Shown: in pieces, positions 52,712 to 62,232 of the stretch
How the letters are laid out: each line of letters opens with the position of its first letter
Position numbering within the stretch: the stretch's first letter is position 1
Source of the DNA: Paeniglutamicibacter sulfureus
GTDB taxonomy: Bacteria > Actinomycetota > Actinomycetes > Actinomycetales > Micrococcaceae
Direction of reading: 5' to 3'
Length of the DNA: 64,000 nucleotides
Assembly: GCF_039535115.1 (NCBI RefSeq)
Contig: NZ_BAAAWO010000001.1
Location: forward strand, 868,001-932,000
Translations under genes and position numbers: made by a program
The notes under the pieces: model-generated
Seen by the model: the letters and a program-made list of their open reading frames with translations, nothing else
Databases searched by the model: none
What the model was told of the DNA's origin: nothing

Positions 52712-53332
52712 CTACTTCTCTTCTCTCTCGACTGAATGTGTACTCTGTGTCGCGTCCTCTGCGACGATGTCGGTCAGCCCGGCAAGCGCTGCCCAACGAG
52801 GATCCAAGACCTCATGGTGATGCTCAGGATCCTCATTCAGGCTTTTTCCACATTCGGAGCAAAGCCCTGCACAGTCTTCCCGGCATACCGGTTGGAACGG
52901 CAGTGCGGTCACCACTGCATTCCGGAGCACCGGTTCGAGATCAATACGATCATCTACAACCTGGTACTGGTCGAGCTCTTCTTCTTCGGTGAACTCGTGT
53001 AAGCCCTCGTAGTAGAAAAGTTCTTGAATGTCGGCATCGAAGTCGTACGCCATGGCTTCCAAGCACCGTCCGCATTCACCGCTGATTTCAACAGTGGCGG
53101 TTCCGGAGACCAGAATGCCCTCGTGCACGGCTTCGAATCGCAGATCCAGATCAACTTCCGATCCTTCACGGACTCCGATGAGTGCCACACCGATTTCAGC
53201 TGGTGCGGCGACCACCTCATCAAGGGTCGTCATGTTTCCGGGGCTTCGCCCAAGATCCTTGGTTAAGAAAACCAGGGGCGAACTGCGATCGATGTCGTGT
53301 GACGACGAACGATCTGAACGCTTTTCGCTAAT
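52712..53332 (-). CDS. yceD: DUF177/YceD-family protein, probable AUU start
   Basis: A DUF177 protein with the usual cysteine-rich end (ECGRCLEAM, then [16 protein letters not shown]) and rpmF next to it; members are linked to 23S rRNA maturation. The first ATG (53233) would begin at MTTLDEVV and would cut off the conserved DLGRSPGNM that precedes it in frame. Reading upstream, the frame stays open with no ATG, GTG or TTG, but AGGAG sits 5 bases before an in-frame ATT at 53332, giving (M)SEKRSDRSS...[12 protein letters not shown]. An AUU start is therefore proposed (206 residues). The annotation by family is safe; the start is a strong inference. Confidence 0.75.
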   Translation of the reverse strand: MSEKRSDRSSSHDIDRSSPLVFLTKDLGRSPGNMTTLDEVVAAPAEIGVALIGVREGSEVDLDLRFEAVHEGILVSGTATVEISGECGRCLEAMAYDFDADIQELFYYEGLHEFTEEEELDQYQVVDDRIDLEPVLRNAVVTALPFQPVCREDCAGLCSECGKSLNEDPEHHHEVLDPRWAALAGLTDIVAEDATQSTHSVEREEK

Positions 53333-53343
53333 GATGACTCCTG
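53330..53343 (-). promoter_or_regulatory. Ribosome site deciding an AUU start of DUF177 gene
   Basis: AGGAG (53339-53343, minus strand) lies 5 bases before ATT (53330-53332). It is the only good ribosome site upstream of the conserved DLGRSPGNM region. Confidence 0.5.
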
Positions 53344-53367
53344 TAGAACATAGACCGACATTACATC

Positions 53368-56300
53368 CTAGCGCGGTTTGCGACGGGAGCCAAAACCATT
53401 GAGGAACGCGCGTTGCGTCACAGGCCGGCCCGTGCCGAATATTTCATCGACAACCCTGCCGGCAGATTCTCCGTCGTCATGGGGAGCAAACCTGGAGATG
53501 AATTCGTCGCTGGGACCGGTCTGCCCCAGTTCTCCGTCCAGTGCACTCCCGAGTGCCGCCCACAGCTGGTCCTCATCGGTGACGATCGGCCCCGGGAGTT
53601 CCTTTTCGTAGTCCATGTAAAAGCCGCGCAGGTTGTCGCGGTAATTCTCAAGGTCGTACGCGAAGAAGAGGATTGGCCTGCGCAGGAGGGCGAAATCAAA
53701 GAAGACCGAGGAGTAGTCGGTTATCAGGACATCGCTGGCAAGGTAGAGGTCCTGGATCTCGGGGTAGGCCGAAGCGTTGATGACCCTCCCCCGGAGCTCC
53801 TCGGGAATCCGGAGCCCTGAACTGACCAAGACGTGCATGCGCAGCAACAGCACAGTGTCTTCCCCAAAGCGTTCGTCAAATGCCTCGAGGTCGAAAGGAA
53901 GCTCAAAGGTAAACCGGCCCTTGCCGTTGCTGGCATCGTCCCTGAACGTTGGCGCGTAAAGGACGACCTTGTGGCCTTCGGGGATGCCCAGGGTGGTCTT
54001 GATCTCTTGCGCCCTCACGGCTGACTCCGGCCGCAGCAAGGGGTCGTTTCGCGGGTAGCCGAGTTCCAGGATCGGTCCCTTGTAGGCGAAGGCACTTCTC
54101 ATCGCCTCCGTTGCGTATGGACTTGGCGACAGAAGGTGGGTCCACTGGCCAATGGCACGGGTCACACGGTCCAGATATCCTTCATCTCGGCCGTGGATGT
54201 CTTCAATGTCATTGAGCATGCGCTTCAACGGTGTTCCGTGCCAGGTCTGGAGGTAGACGCCATTTTTGCGCCGGGTCATGTAGAACGGCAGGTTCTGGTT
54301 CACCACCCAGAACTTCGCGCGCGCCAAATACCAGAAGTAGGCCGGCGAAAGCCGCTTGACGGCGGTGGTGTTCGGGTCTGTGAACTTGTGCGGACCATCG
54401 TAGATCCATACCTTCTTGCGTGAATCCCCGCGCCGCAGCAATTCCTCATAGATGTAACGCGGCGAATCCGCATACTGTTTCCCGAGGCCGGATTCGAAAA
54501 CGACCAACTCCCGGTCCATGGGCAGACGTCTCGCAACTGCCTGCATGCGCTTCATGAGCGGGAAGTAGCGGCCACTGTGGCGGAAGCGATTCAGGGCACG
54601 TTCCGGCAACTCATTCTGACCCAACTTTTTCAGGTCGATCTTGGGCTGGCGCATGTCCCGGATTGCCTGGAAGACGCGTGACGAGTGTGAGCGGTCGCGA
54701 GCCACGATGAACCTGGAGGCACGGTCGCGGTACGTGGATTCAATTTTCATGCCTCGCTTCACCGTCGCATCGAGTGAAGCGATCAATGATTCGCGGGTAA
54801 AGGCTATTCGTCCTGGCAGTTCGCGGTCCAGGTCGAGATGGGAGCCAGGTTTTCCCAGGAAGCGATCACGGTCGAACTGGAAATAGTGGACGGGTTTGTC
54901 CAAGAAGCTGAAGTCAAAGCCGACGCTTGAATAATCGGTGATCATGGCAGCGCTCTGCTTCATCAGGAATTGGACGTCAACCTCGCCCTGTCCGACGACC
55001 CGCACCGGTACACCGGCAAAGTACGAACGGAGATGCTGCATGTTTGGGTGCAGGCAAAAAATCAGATCCAGTTGGTTGTCGCCAACCAGCTTGGCCAGCG
55101 CCGGATCATGAAGGAAGTCGTTCCATTGCTGGAAGTAGTCGGAGTCGACAAATCCTTCGTCGTTTTGGAGCCAGTCGCGCCAGGTTGGAATGATGAGGAC
55201 TTGCCGTGGTTCCACCGGAACATCGTCGTCAAACAAGGCGTCGAATCGGGGCAGGCCTGTCACAACCACTTCGCCGGGATCGTAGCCGAAGTCCTTGACG
55301 ATATAGGACTTTTCACGGTCGGATGAAACGCAGAAGAGGTCCGTCTCAAATCCAGCGGATTTCTTCCCGTAGTTCGGGACCATCCACTTGGTTCCCATGA
55401 CGCCGTGCTGGAGGAAGACCTTGCCGGCACGGGACTTGGCCAGGAATGCCGGATGTCTGGTCGGATAGAGGTAGTCGGGGTGATGCGAGCCGATGATCCT
55501 GTCGGCAGCAAGCGCCAACTCGAAGTGCTCCTTCGACTGGTACCCGACAACGTTCCCGAGTGGACGCACGTTCTCGTATTCCGGTGACGCAAGATCCACG
55601 ACGTAATAGGCGTCGACCTCGGGATGGTTTTGACGGACGTACCGGAAGAAGTGGAAGCCATTGTCCTGGGCCTTGTACGGCAGTTCCCCAATCAGCCAGA
55701 TTGGTTTCCGGCCACGTCTTCCCAGACGGTGTTTGGAGGGATTGAAGTCCCTGAGGGCCTTGAAGGAATCCTCGTCGACAACCTCAAGCAGCAGGGACGT
55801 GGCCTTGCGCTTGAAGGTGTAGTAGGGATTGATGATCAACGTCTTGCCGTTGCGGGTAATGTCTCCCGCCCGCGTGGTGGCCCGAATGGCGTACGGGGTC
55901 CTGGCCACGCGCACTCGCTTCGACTCCGCAACACCTTCGAATTCGACGTCGAGGTAGAGGTCGAAATTGTCTGTGGTCGCGATTTCGTCCCAGTCGACGC
56001 CCCAAAAATCGATTTCGGCATCCCAGGCGTATCGGCCGAATCCATAGCGCTGACGGGTCTGTTCCTGCAGCAGCTTCAGATCCACCTTGCCGCTGAATTC
56101 CTGGCCGCTTCGTCGCCCGAGGACCACGAGGCGTGCGGAAGTCAGGCGTGAACTCTTGCTATAGGCAATCCCGGAGAGCCGCAGGTTGCCCGCAACAACC
56201 GAAATTGCGTCGGTACGCAGCGTGAGGCTGTGCTGGATCTCGCGGTTCAGTGCAATGGCCAGCTCGCCGCGCTTGTTGATGTAGGGGCGTGCGAGCCCGG

Positions 56301-56883
56301 CAGCCGATTCATGATCCGCGAGTGCTTCCAGGTCCGTACGTCCGGCTCGCCCGACGACGCGATGGAAACGAAGCGGAGCCCCAACTTCGACAGAGCCCGA
56401 TGCCACCGCATCATTGAGCTCGGCGCGAGTCAGCGTCCCTTCGATGGCAGCGAGCTCGATGGCGGCAACTCCTAGCGGGAGTTCGCCAACTTCACCCGCA
56501 TATTCCATACAGACACGCACGGTGCCCTCCAGCGCGTCTGCCGCGTCGTCGGATCCCCCCACGACGGCCGGCGCAACCGCGTTCCACTGCTCGCCCAGCA
56601 GGGCGAGGTCGATGACACCGGTCGAAGCATGGGCGTCGGCATCGAGCTGGTCCACGGAGTCAAGTGCGATGCTTGCGATGACGTTCTTTCCATGCAGGAC
56701 GCTCAATGCCAACGGCGCGTGGCCTGTCACTGCACGGATCCGTAGGAATCGTCCTTCTTGGCCGACGTGGAGGGAGGCCGCTCCCGTGAGCGTCCGGGTC
56801 TTCCTGTTGGCATCCCTGCGGTGCAGTCTTTTGCCGTACAGGTCCTGGACCATGCCCGCCACGTTCGTGGGTTTTTGCTTCAC
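53368..56883 (-). CDS. Double-domain CDP-glycerol glycerophosphotransferase (TagF-like fusion)
   Basis: A 1171-residue protein. Residues about 1-370 are beta-rich and of unknown fold. Two complete glycerophosphotransferase domains follow. The first (about 380-735) has VFLQHGVMGTKWMVPNYGKK, TGLPRFDALF and ITDYSSVGFDF. The second (about 790-1145) has YLQTWHGTPLKRMLND, ELGYPRNDPLLR, YAPTFRDDASN and ITDYSSVFFDF. Relatives usually have one domain. Both HGT/HGV and DYSS motifs are intact, so both halves may be active. GTG at 56883 has AAAGG 7 bases upstream; the frame is open to 56898. It could make and extend a poly(glycerol phosphate) chain; this is inference. Confidence 0.85.
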   Translation of the reverse strand: MKQKPTNVAGMVQDLYGKRLHRRDANRKTRTLTGAASLHVGQEGRFLRIRAVTGHAPLALSVLHGKNVIASIALDSVDQLDADAHASTGVIDLALLGEQWNAVAPAVVGGSDDAADALEGTVRVCMEYAGEVGELPLGVAAIELAAIEGTLTRAELNDAVASGSVEVGAPLRFHRVVGRAGRTDLEALADHESAAGLARPYINKRGELAIALNREIQHSLTLRTDAISVVAGNLRLSGIAYSKSSRLTSARLVVLGRRSGQEFSGKVDLKLLQEQTRQRYGFGRYAWDAEIDFWGVDWDEIATTDNFDLYLDVEFEGVAESKRVRVARTPYAIRATTRAGDITRNGKTLIINPYYTFKRKATSLLLEVVDEDSFKALRDFNPSKHRLGRRGRKPIWLIGELPYKAQDNGFHFFRYVRQNHPEVDAYYVVDLASPEYENVRPLGNVVGYQSKEHFELALAADRIIGSHHPDYLYPTRHPAFLAKSRAGKVFLQHGVMGTKWMVPNYGKKSAGFETDLFCVSSDREKSYIVKDFGYDPGEVVVTGLPRFDALFDDDVPVEPRQVLIIPTWRDWLQNDEGFVDSDYFQQWNDFLHDPALAKLVGDNQLDLIFCLHPNMQHLRSYFAGVPVRVVGQGEVDVQFLMKQSAAMITDYSSVGFDFSFLDKPVHYFQFDRDRFLGKPGSHLDLDRELPGRIAFTRESLIASLDATVKRGMKIESTYRDRASRFIVARDRSHSSRVFQAIRDMRQPKIDLKKLGQNELPERALNRFRHSGRYFPLMKRMQAVARRLPMDRELVVFESGLGKQYADSPRYIYEELLRRGDSRKKVWIYDGPHKFTDPNTTAVKRLSPAYFWYLARAKFWVVNQNLPFYMTRRKNGVYLQTWHGTPLKRMLNDIEDIHGRDEGYLDRVTRAIGQWTHLLSPSPYATEAMRSAFAYKGPILELGYPRNDPLLRPESAVRAQEIKTTLGIPEGHKVVLYAPTFRDDASNGKGRFTFELPFDLEAFDERFGEDTVLLLRMHVLVSSGLRIPEELRGRVINASAYPEIQDLYLASDVLITDYSSVFFDFALLRRPILFFAYDLENYRDNLRGFYMDYEKELPGPIVTDEDQLWAALGSALDGELGQTGPSDEFISRFAPHDDGESAGRVVDEIFGTGRPVTQRAFLNGFGSRRKPR

Positions 56884-57018
56884 AAAGCAACCTTTCAATC
56901 AGGAAAATTCTCTGGGGTGGGAGCTCGCGCTGGTCTCCGACCGGCGATTTGTCAGCGGCGGCCAAGAACCGGCAGTGCGCCCTGTGCGTCATGGTGCGGG
57001 CATGGACCCGGACAGTCT

Positions 57019-58425
57019 TCAACCATGGGGAACCGCCGGCGGCATGTGGTTTTCGGAAGTTTCAAAGGAGGATGGCCAAGGGAACACATGCCGCAGGAAG
57101 TCCTGGACGGTAAAGGTGCGATCCACGCGTTCGTGCCGGCGGGTACTGACTTCGTTCAGGCAAAACATCTGTGGTCGCTTCTGCAGGAATAGACGCGACA
57201 ATTTGAGGTGGACCTGCTCCGAGGAAAGATCAATGTAGCGGTAGTCGATCTCGCCGGGGAAAGCCACGCCCATGGCACAGCCGTAGTAGTGCGCCAGCGA
57301 GGAGGGTATCGAAAGATCGCTCTCGCTTCGAAACCTTGCCCTGGCGGTCCGTCGGGTCTCCTCGGGATGCTTCTGGGCGATCGTACTCAAAGTGGTCCTA
57401 AGTTGGGCGTGGGCCACATGTTTGAACTTGTGGGCCGCCGATTTCCCAAAAGTTGCTTGCAGGAGTCGATTGTTGTTCAGGGCAGCGACATTCACCGGGA
57501 GGTTCTGGGTCTCTTCGAGGTCGAAGCGCCCATCGGATAGCGCGAACTTCGGGTATCCGGTCGGCGTGTAGAAAACGTGCTGCCCCAGCAAACGTCCAAA
57601 GAACACGTCGTCATTGACGTAGAGGAAACGCTCGGCCAGGTCCGGGATCCTGTGAAGCTGGGATTCGATGGCGTGGGAATTAAAGGTCGGGAGCATGTCA
57701 CGGTCCTCGAAGATCTCCTCGTGGTCAATCAACGAGATCTTCGGATGGGCCTCGTTGAGCCATCCCGGTCGCTGCCCCGCAGTCACCACGTAGATGTGGT
57801 TGACCCAGGGAAGGAACGCCTCGGCCGAGCGCAGGGAGTATCTCAGTTCGTCATGGGAGGTGTACCGCGCCGGATCGTCTGCGGTTGGCAGAAGATGGCC
57901 GGTAATCTTCGCCTGGGTTTCACTCCGCCGCCGTTGCCAGGCTTCGTCGGCCCCGTCAACCCACGTGTAGACGAGATCGATGGGTTCGGAAACTTCCAGG
58001 ACGCTGCTCAGGGCAGGAGCCTTGCCACCAGGTACCACCAGCAGTCGTACACCGATCGCTTCGACCAAGTCACCGCGGCGACCCGTCTGGGACTTTGTCG
58101 CGCAGCTCCAGCCGAACATTGCCCCCGGGTCCAGCGCATCCTCGGCCATTGGCACGAGCGAAAAGCCTCGGGCCCTCAACTCGGAACATAGTTTCGGTGC
58201 TTCACGAGAGTCTACGTAGACCAACGCCAGGTCCCCTTGCCATTGCACACGGTATGCGGAACCCGGGGATGAGCTTTCGAACGCTTCGGCCTGCAACCGC
58301 CGTAGGTCGGCAATCGAAGAAGCCGAAGCAGGTGTCTTGTTGTCCATGATCTCGACGGCGCGGCGCCAATAGCCGGGGGGAATCATGGCACCGACACGGC
58401 CTTTCCAACCGGATTCAAGACTCAT
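57019..58425 (-). CDS. Stealth-family sugar-phosphate transferase
   Basis: A 468-residue protein of the Stealth family (UDP-hexose- or sugar-1-phosphate transferases of capsule and wall polymers). CR1 is VYTWVDGADEAW (about 150), CR2 is DELRYSLRSAEAFLPWVNHIYVVTAGQRPGW, CR3 holds YVNDDVFF (about 268), and CR4 is the C-terminal GCAMGVAFPG region. The ATG at 58425 has AAGGA 8 bases upstream. It lies upstream of the double TagF gene on the same strand, with about 135 bases between. It suggests that the polymer, or a second polymer, carries phosphodiester-linked sugar. Confidence 0.88.
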   Translation of the reverse strand: MSLESGWKGRVGAMIPPGYWRRAVEIMDNKTPASASSIADLRRLQAEAFESSSPGSAYRVQWQGDLALVYVDSREAPKLCSELRARGFSLVPMAEDALDPGAMFGWSCATKSQTGRRGDLVEAIGVRLLVVPGGKAPALSSVLEVSEPIDLVYTWVDGADEAWQRRRSETQAKITGHLLPTADDPARYTSHDELRYSLRSAEAFLPWVNHIYVVTAGQRPGWLNEAHPKISLIDHEEIFEDRDMLPTFNSHAIESQLHRIPDLAERFLYVNDDVFFGRLLGQHVFYTPTGYPKFALSDGRFDLEETQNLPVNVAALNNNRLLQATFGKSAAHKFKHVAHAQLRTTLSTIAQKHPEETRRTARARFRSESDLSIPSSLAHYYGCAMGVAFPGEIDYRYIDLSSEQVHLKLSRLFLQKRPQMFCLNEVSTRRHERVDRTFTVQDFLRHVFPWPSSFETSENHMPPAVPHG

Positions 58426-58556
58426 ATGTACATCCTTCGAGGTATCACGTTCAACGCCCACTGGTAGGTTTAGCGCCCAACCAGTCTATTCATTTTCCTT
58501 GGCTGGTTCCGACATCCGCTCGTCCGCGCCCTGTCGGGCCCACATAGGATGGTTTC

Positions 58557-59780
58557 GTGACTACCTTCGATGCCCTGTTGCGGCAGTCCCAACTCATGTC
58601 CAAAAAAATCCACGCCATGGCGGTGGAAAAGAGCGTCCGCGGCACTTTGCGCGATTCCGAGCCTTCGCCCGCCGAGGCCGTTGATTTTGTGGTCTTCTTT
58701 GCTGACGGGCCTGGTCAAACCTACCAACTGGAACAATGGACGGCACCCTTCGAAGCCCTCCAGGATCGCGGATACGGTGTGTGCCTGGTGGTCATGAACG
58801 CGCTCAGCGCACGCCTTTTGGCCCAGCGGACACGACTTCCGATTTATCTATCGCGTTCAATGGAACGCATCGAGGCAGCGCTGGCCTCCTGGGGTACTTC
58901 CGGTATTTTCTATGTGAACAATTCCCAGGTCAATTTCACGATGTTGCGGATCAGTGGTCCGGCCCATGTGCACCTGAGCCACGGCGAAAGCGAAAAATCG
59001 TCGATGGTCTCCAACCAGCTCAAGGCCTACGACTATGCCTTCATTGCCGGCCAGGCCGCACAGTCCCGAATCATGGAGAGCATCCCCCGCATTGATCCTT
59101 CCGCCTTGGTCCAGATCGGCAGGCCCCAGCTTGACATCGCCGTGCCGGGAGCCGCTGCACGACCTCCCGGTTCACGCACCAGGGTGCTATACGCACCGAC
59201 GTGGGAGGGAGATGGCAAGAACATGGCCTACACGTCCGTGATCTCGGTTGGAGCCAAACTGGTCGAGGCATTGCTGGCCGATGAACGCTTCACCGTGGTG
59301 TTTCGTCCGCATCCCAAGACCGGTAGCTGGTCCGCGAAGGCGCGACACGAACTCGTGCACATTCAAAGGGCCATCGGGACGGCCGCCACCAAGGAACCGC
59401 ATGCCGGTCACCGCGTGGAGGTGTCGGGCGATTCATCACGCAGCATCGTCGACGCAGACGTTGTGCTGTGTGACATCTCGGCAATGGCAATGGATGCCAT
59501 CGGATTGGACAGGCCGTTGCTGCTGCTCCACAGCGCCGACACCAGAATGATCCGCGAGCTGGCCCCGGAGCAAGCGCTGTCCCTGGAACAGGCTGGAACG
59601 CTCTTGCAGGGACAAGCAGAAGAACTGCTCGACACCATCGCGAACCTGGGCAGGTCCCGGCCATCCGGCCAACAGCGCTCGCTGCGTGCAAAGGTCTTTG
59701 GCGATCCCGCGTTGGGCAGTGCGACGGAGCGGTTCATCGCCGCTGCGATCGCGGTCACCGGTCCCGAGGGCCGGGGCTAG
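58557..59780 (+). CDS. CDP-glycerol glycerophosphotransferase-like protein, degenerate motif
   Basis: A 407-residue paralogue of the 32273-33544 product (shared HGESEKSSMVSNQLKAYDY, IGRPQLD, YAPTWEGDG and RPHPK). The family motif ITDxSSVxxDY is here LCDISAMAMDAIG, so the Tyr/second-Ser part is lost. The catalytic status is uncertain. GTG start at 58557; TAGGAT at 58545-58550 may be a -10 for a leaderless message or, read as AGGAT, a ribosome site. It is divergent from the Stealth gene. Confidence 0.75.
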   Translation: MTTFDALLRQSQLMSKKIHAMAVEKSVRGTLRDSEPSPAEAVDFVVFFADGPGQTYQLEQWTAPFEALQDRGYGVCLVVMNALSARLLAQRTRLPIYLSRSMERIEAALASWGTSGIFYVNNSQVNFTMLRISGPAHVHLSHGESEKSSMVSNQLKAYDYAFIAGQAAQSRIMESIPRIDPSALVQIGRPQLDIAVPGAAARPPGSRTRVLYAPTWEGDGKNMAYTSVISVGAKLVEALLADERFTVVFRPHPKTGSWSAKARHELVHIQRAIGTAATKEPHAGHRVEVSGDSSRSIVDADVVLCDISAMAMDAIGLDRPLLLLHSADTRMIRELAPEQALSLEQAGTLLQGQAEELLDTIANLGRSRPSGQQRSLRAKVFGDPALGSATERFIAAAIAVTGPEGRG

Positions 59781-59891
59781 TTCCAGACAGGCCGCAATCG
59801 CGAAGGGGCATGCATTGATGGTGTCCGGATTGCCAAACAAAACACCAAGAGCGCTGCCGGCAACGTACGGGACCCGACTGCGGCGCCAGGG

Positions 59892-61955
59892 CTAGGAAAT
59901 CTCTTGCAGGGCCTTCTCCAAGTCCTTTTCCAGGAAGGGAGTCAGGGTCTCTGCGTAGGTTGCGGTGATGTGCGATGCGTCGAAGTACACGACGACACCG
60001 CCGATGACAGCCGGGCAAGTACCGTCCTGGCAAAAGTATCGCGTGGGATCAATGACTGCGACGTTGTCGTGCTTGCCCTCCGCCGCCACATCCGCCAGCG
60101 GATCCATCCACGTCCATTTGCCGGTACTCCCCGAACACTCTTTGTTGGCGTCTTTCGCCGTGGCCACGCAATCGGGAATGTTTGGCAGCGTGGCGCCGGG
60201 GAACGGAGTGTCGCGGATGACGACGATGGGGGTCTCGGACTCGGTCCATCGCTCCAGGTACTTCTCGTACCCGGCGCGCGCAGGGGCCTCGGTCGTTGCA
60301 AAGGAGTGGTCCACGACCGGGACAGACTGCCGTTCGGACGTGATGATGAGATCAAATTGGCCGTGAGCGGTCTGGTCAATGACCCAGTTGCCGTAGTCGA
60401 AACAGCCCTGGGACTTAATCTCCGCGTCAAACTTCAACTTGGCATCCGTGGGATTGCATCTGGATACAAGGAAGGTAGTGATGGTCCAGTCTTTTTCTGC
60501 AGCCATCTTTTCGAGTGCCGGAAGCCAATGCCCTGCATGCGAATTGCCGACCAGGGCGACCTTTTTCTTGCCGCTGCCATAAGTGCACGTGGGCTTCTTC
60601 TCATATGGTTCGCTGGACCAACATCCATCGGCATAGGCAGCGGATTTGTCGTCCTTCGCGAGGGCTGGAGACAGGATCAGCTCTTTGTCTGCCTCGTATT
60701 GGCAGGAGCCACTTTTGTCGGTTAGCGCCGACGCGCCGAAGCACGGAACAGATCCCTGGACGGCGGCCTGGAGCGAAACGGTGGCGACCTCCTGCCGCTT
60801 TTGGGCATCCACGGCCACACCGGAAGCCAACAACGCCACGGAAGCCGTTGCGACCACCAAGAATCGGACAGGGGTCACGAGCGGTGAGACATCGAGCGTC
60901 CTGCGGAATGCGTCTTCGACATATTTCTTGGTAGTCATCGACAGCAGGATGGTCGCAGCGGCAGCTGCCGCCAGGTCCAATGCGCCCAGCTTGCCGGAAA
61001 CAAACGGCAGCAGCACAATAATCGGCCAGTGCCAGAGATAGATCGAGTACGAGTGATCCCCGAGGAAGAGGAAGGGCCGTGAACCGAGCAATGGGGTTGG
61101 CGAGAAACGTGAGGTGGCTGCAACCCAGATCACCAATGCCGTCCCCACGACCGGCAGTGCCGCCTGGTAGCCGGGGAAAGGCGTGGCCGAATCGTAGGCG
61201 ACTCCGGCGCCGATGATCCCGGCAATGCCGGCCCATGCGAGCACGGCACCGGCGGGCGAGGAACTGAAACGCGACTTGGGCGCGGGGACCAGTGCCACCA
61301 CGGCACCCAAGGCAAGCTCCCATGCCCTAGTGAAGGTGGAGAAGTATGCAACTGCCGGTTCGACGGAGGTGAGGTAAATGGAGTAGGCGCAGGAAAGTGC
61401 GACGATCAGTGACACGCCGACAAGCACAAATCGCTTTGCCAGCAGTCTCTTCTTGACGGCAAACCACCAAAGCGCAGCGATTACCAGGGGCCACAAGAGG
61501 TAAAACTGTTCCTCGACCGCCAGCGACCAATAATGTTGGACGGCGGTCGGAGCGTTGTCCTCGGCCAGGTAGTCCACACTGGTGGCCAGTAGGAACCAGT
61601 TCTGCGAGTAGAACGCAGACGCGATGGCCTGGAACGTATTGTCCCGCCAAAACGATTCCGGTGTCAGTACCCGTACCGCAATGACGGTGGTGAACAGGAC
61701 CAGCATTGAGGCCGGAATGAGTCGTTTGATCCGACGGAGCCAGAAGGTCCCAAATTCCTTGGCTTTCCGGGGTGGATGCTTTATCAGGTGCGAGGTAATC
61801 AGGTAGCCGGAGATCACGAAGAATACATCGACGCCGACGAAGCCACCGGTGATACTCTGCGGCAGAAGGTGGTAGATGACGACGAGTCCAACGGCAATGG
61901 CGCGCAGGCCTTGAATATCGGGCCTGAATTGTGTTCGCGTAGTCGTGTTGCTCAT
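59892..61955 (-). CDS. OatA-like acyltransferase 3 with SGNH domain
   Basis: A 687-residue membrane protein. Residues about 1-385 are an acyltransferase 3 domain with 10-11 transmembrane helices (opening FRPDIQGLRAIAVGLVVIYH, with VDVFFVISGYLIT and the catalytic His in YHLLP). The C-terminal part (about 440-687) is an extracytoplasmic SGNH domain with GNSHAGHW near 466 and the D-x-x-H pair DASH near 658. Such proteins O-acetylate peptidoglycan, teichoic acid or glycans. The ATG at 61955 is preferred over 62096 because the acyltransferase domain starts there. Confidence 0.88.
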   Translation of the reverse strand: MSNTTTRTQFRPDIQGLRAIAVGLVVIYHLLPQSITGGFVGVDVFFVISGYLITSHLIKHPPRKAKEFGTFWLRRIKRLIPASMLVLFTTVIAVRVLTPESFWRDNTFQAIASAFYSQNWFLLATSVDYLAEDNAPTAVQHYWSLAVEEQFYLLWPLVIAALWWFAVKKRLLAKRFVLVGVSLIVALSCAYSIYLTSVEPAVAYFSTFTRAWELALGAVVALVPAPKSRFSSSPAGAVLAWAGIAGIIGAGVAYDSATPFPGYQAALPVVGTALVIWVAATSRFSPTPLLGSRPFLFLGDHSYSIYLWHWPIIVLLPFVSGKLGALDLAAAAAATILLSMTTKKYVEDAFRRTLDVSPLVTPVRFLVVATASVALLASGVAVDAQKRQEVATVSLQAAVQGSVPCFGASALTDKSGSCQYEADKELILSPALAKDDKSAAYADGCWSSEPYEKKPTCTYGSGKKKVALVGNSHAGHWLPALEKMAAEKDWTITTFLVSRCNPTDAKLKFDAEIKSQGCFDYGNWVIDQTAHGQFDLIITSERQSVPVVDHSFATTEAPARAGYEKYLERWTESETPIVVIRDTPFPGATLPNIPDCVATAKDANKECSGSTGKWTWMDPLADVAAEGKHDNVAVIDPTRYFCQDGTCPAVIGGVVVYFDASHITATYAETLTPFLEKDLEKALQEIS

Positions 61956-62232
61956 GGTCTCTCGTTGGCTGATTCTGGATGCATTCGTGTGCTCGGCGGC
62001 ACCGGCCTGATGAATCGGTCGACACGACCCATTCACCACATGGCAAGCCGCCGCGAGGTGCGGTCCCGATGGCAGAAGCATAATGCTCGTCTGCACCGGT
62101 TACCACATGACCGACGACCCTGGAGAGGGGAATCGGGCCGCCGCTCATTGGATTGCCGGCAACGGGCCTCAGGGAACCAAGCGGGCGGACGCAGGAAACG
62201 TTTTGTGCTCTGGTCGGTGCGGGAGCTGAGGT

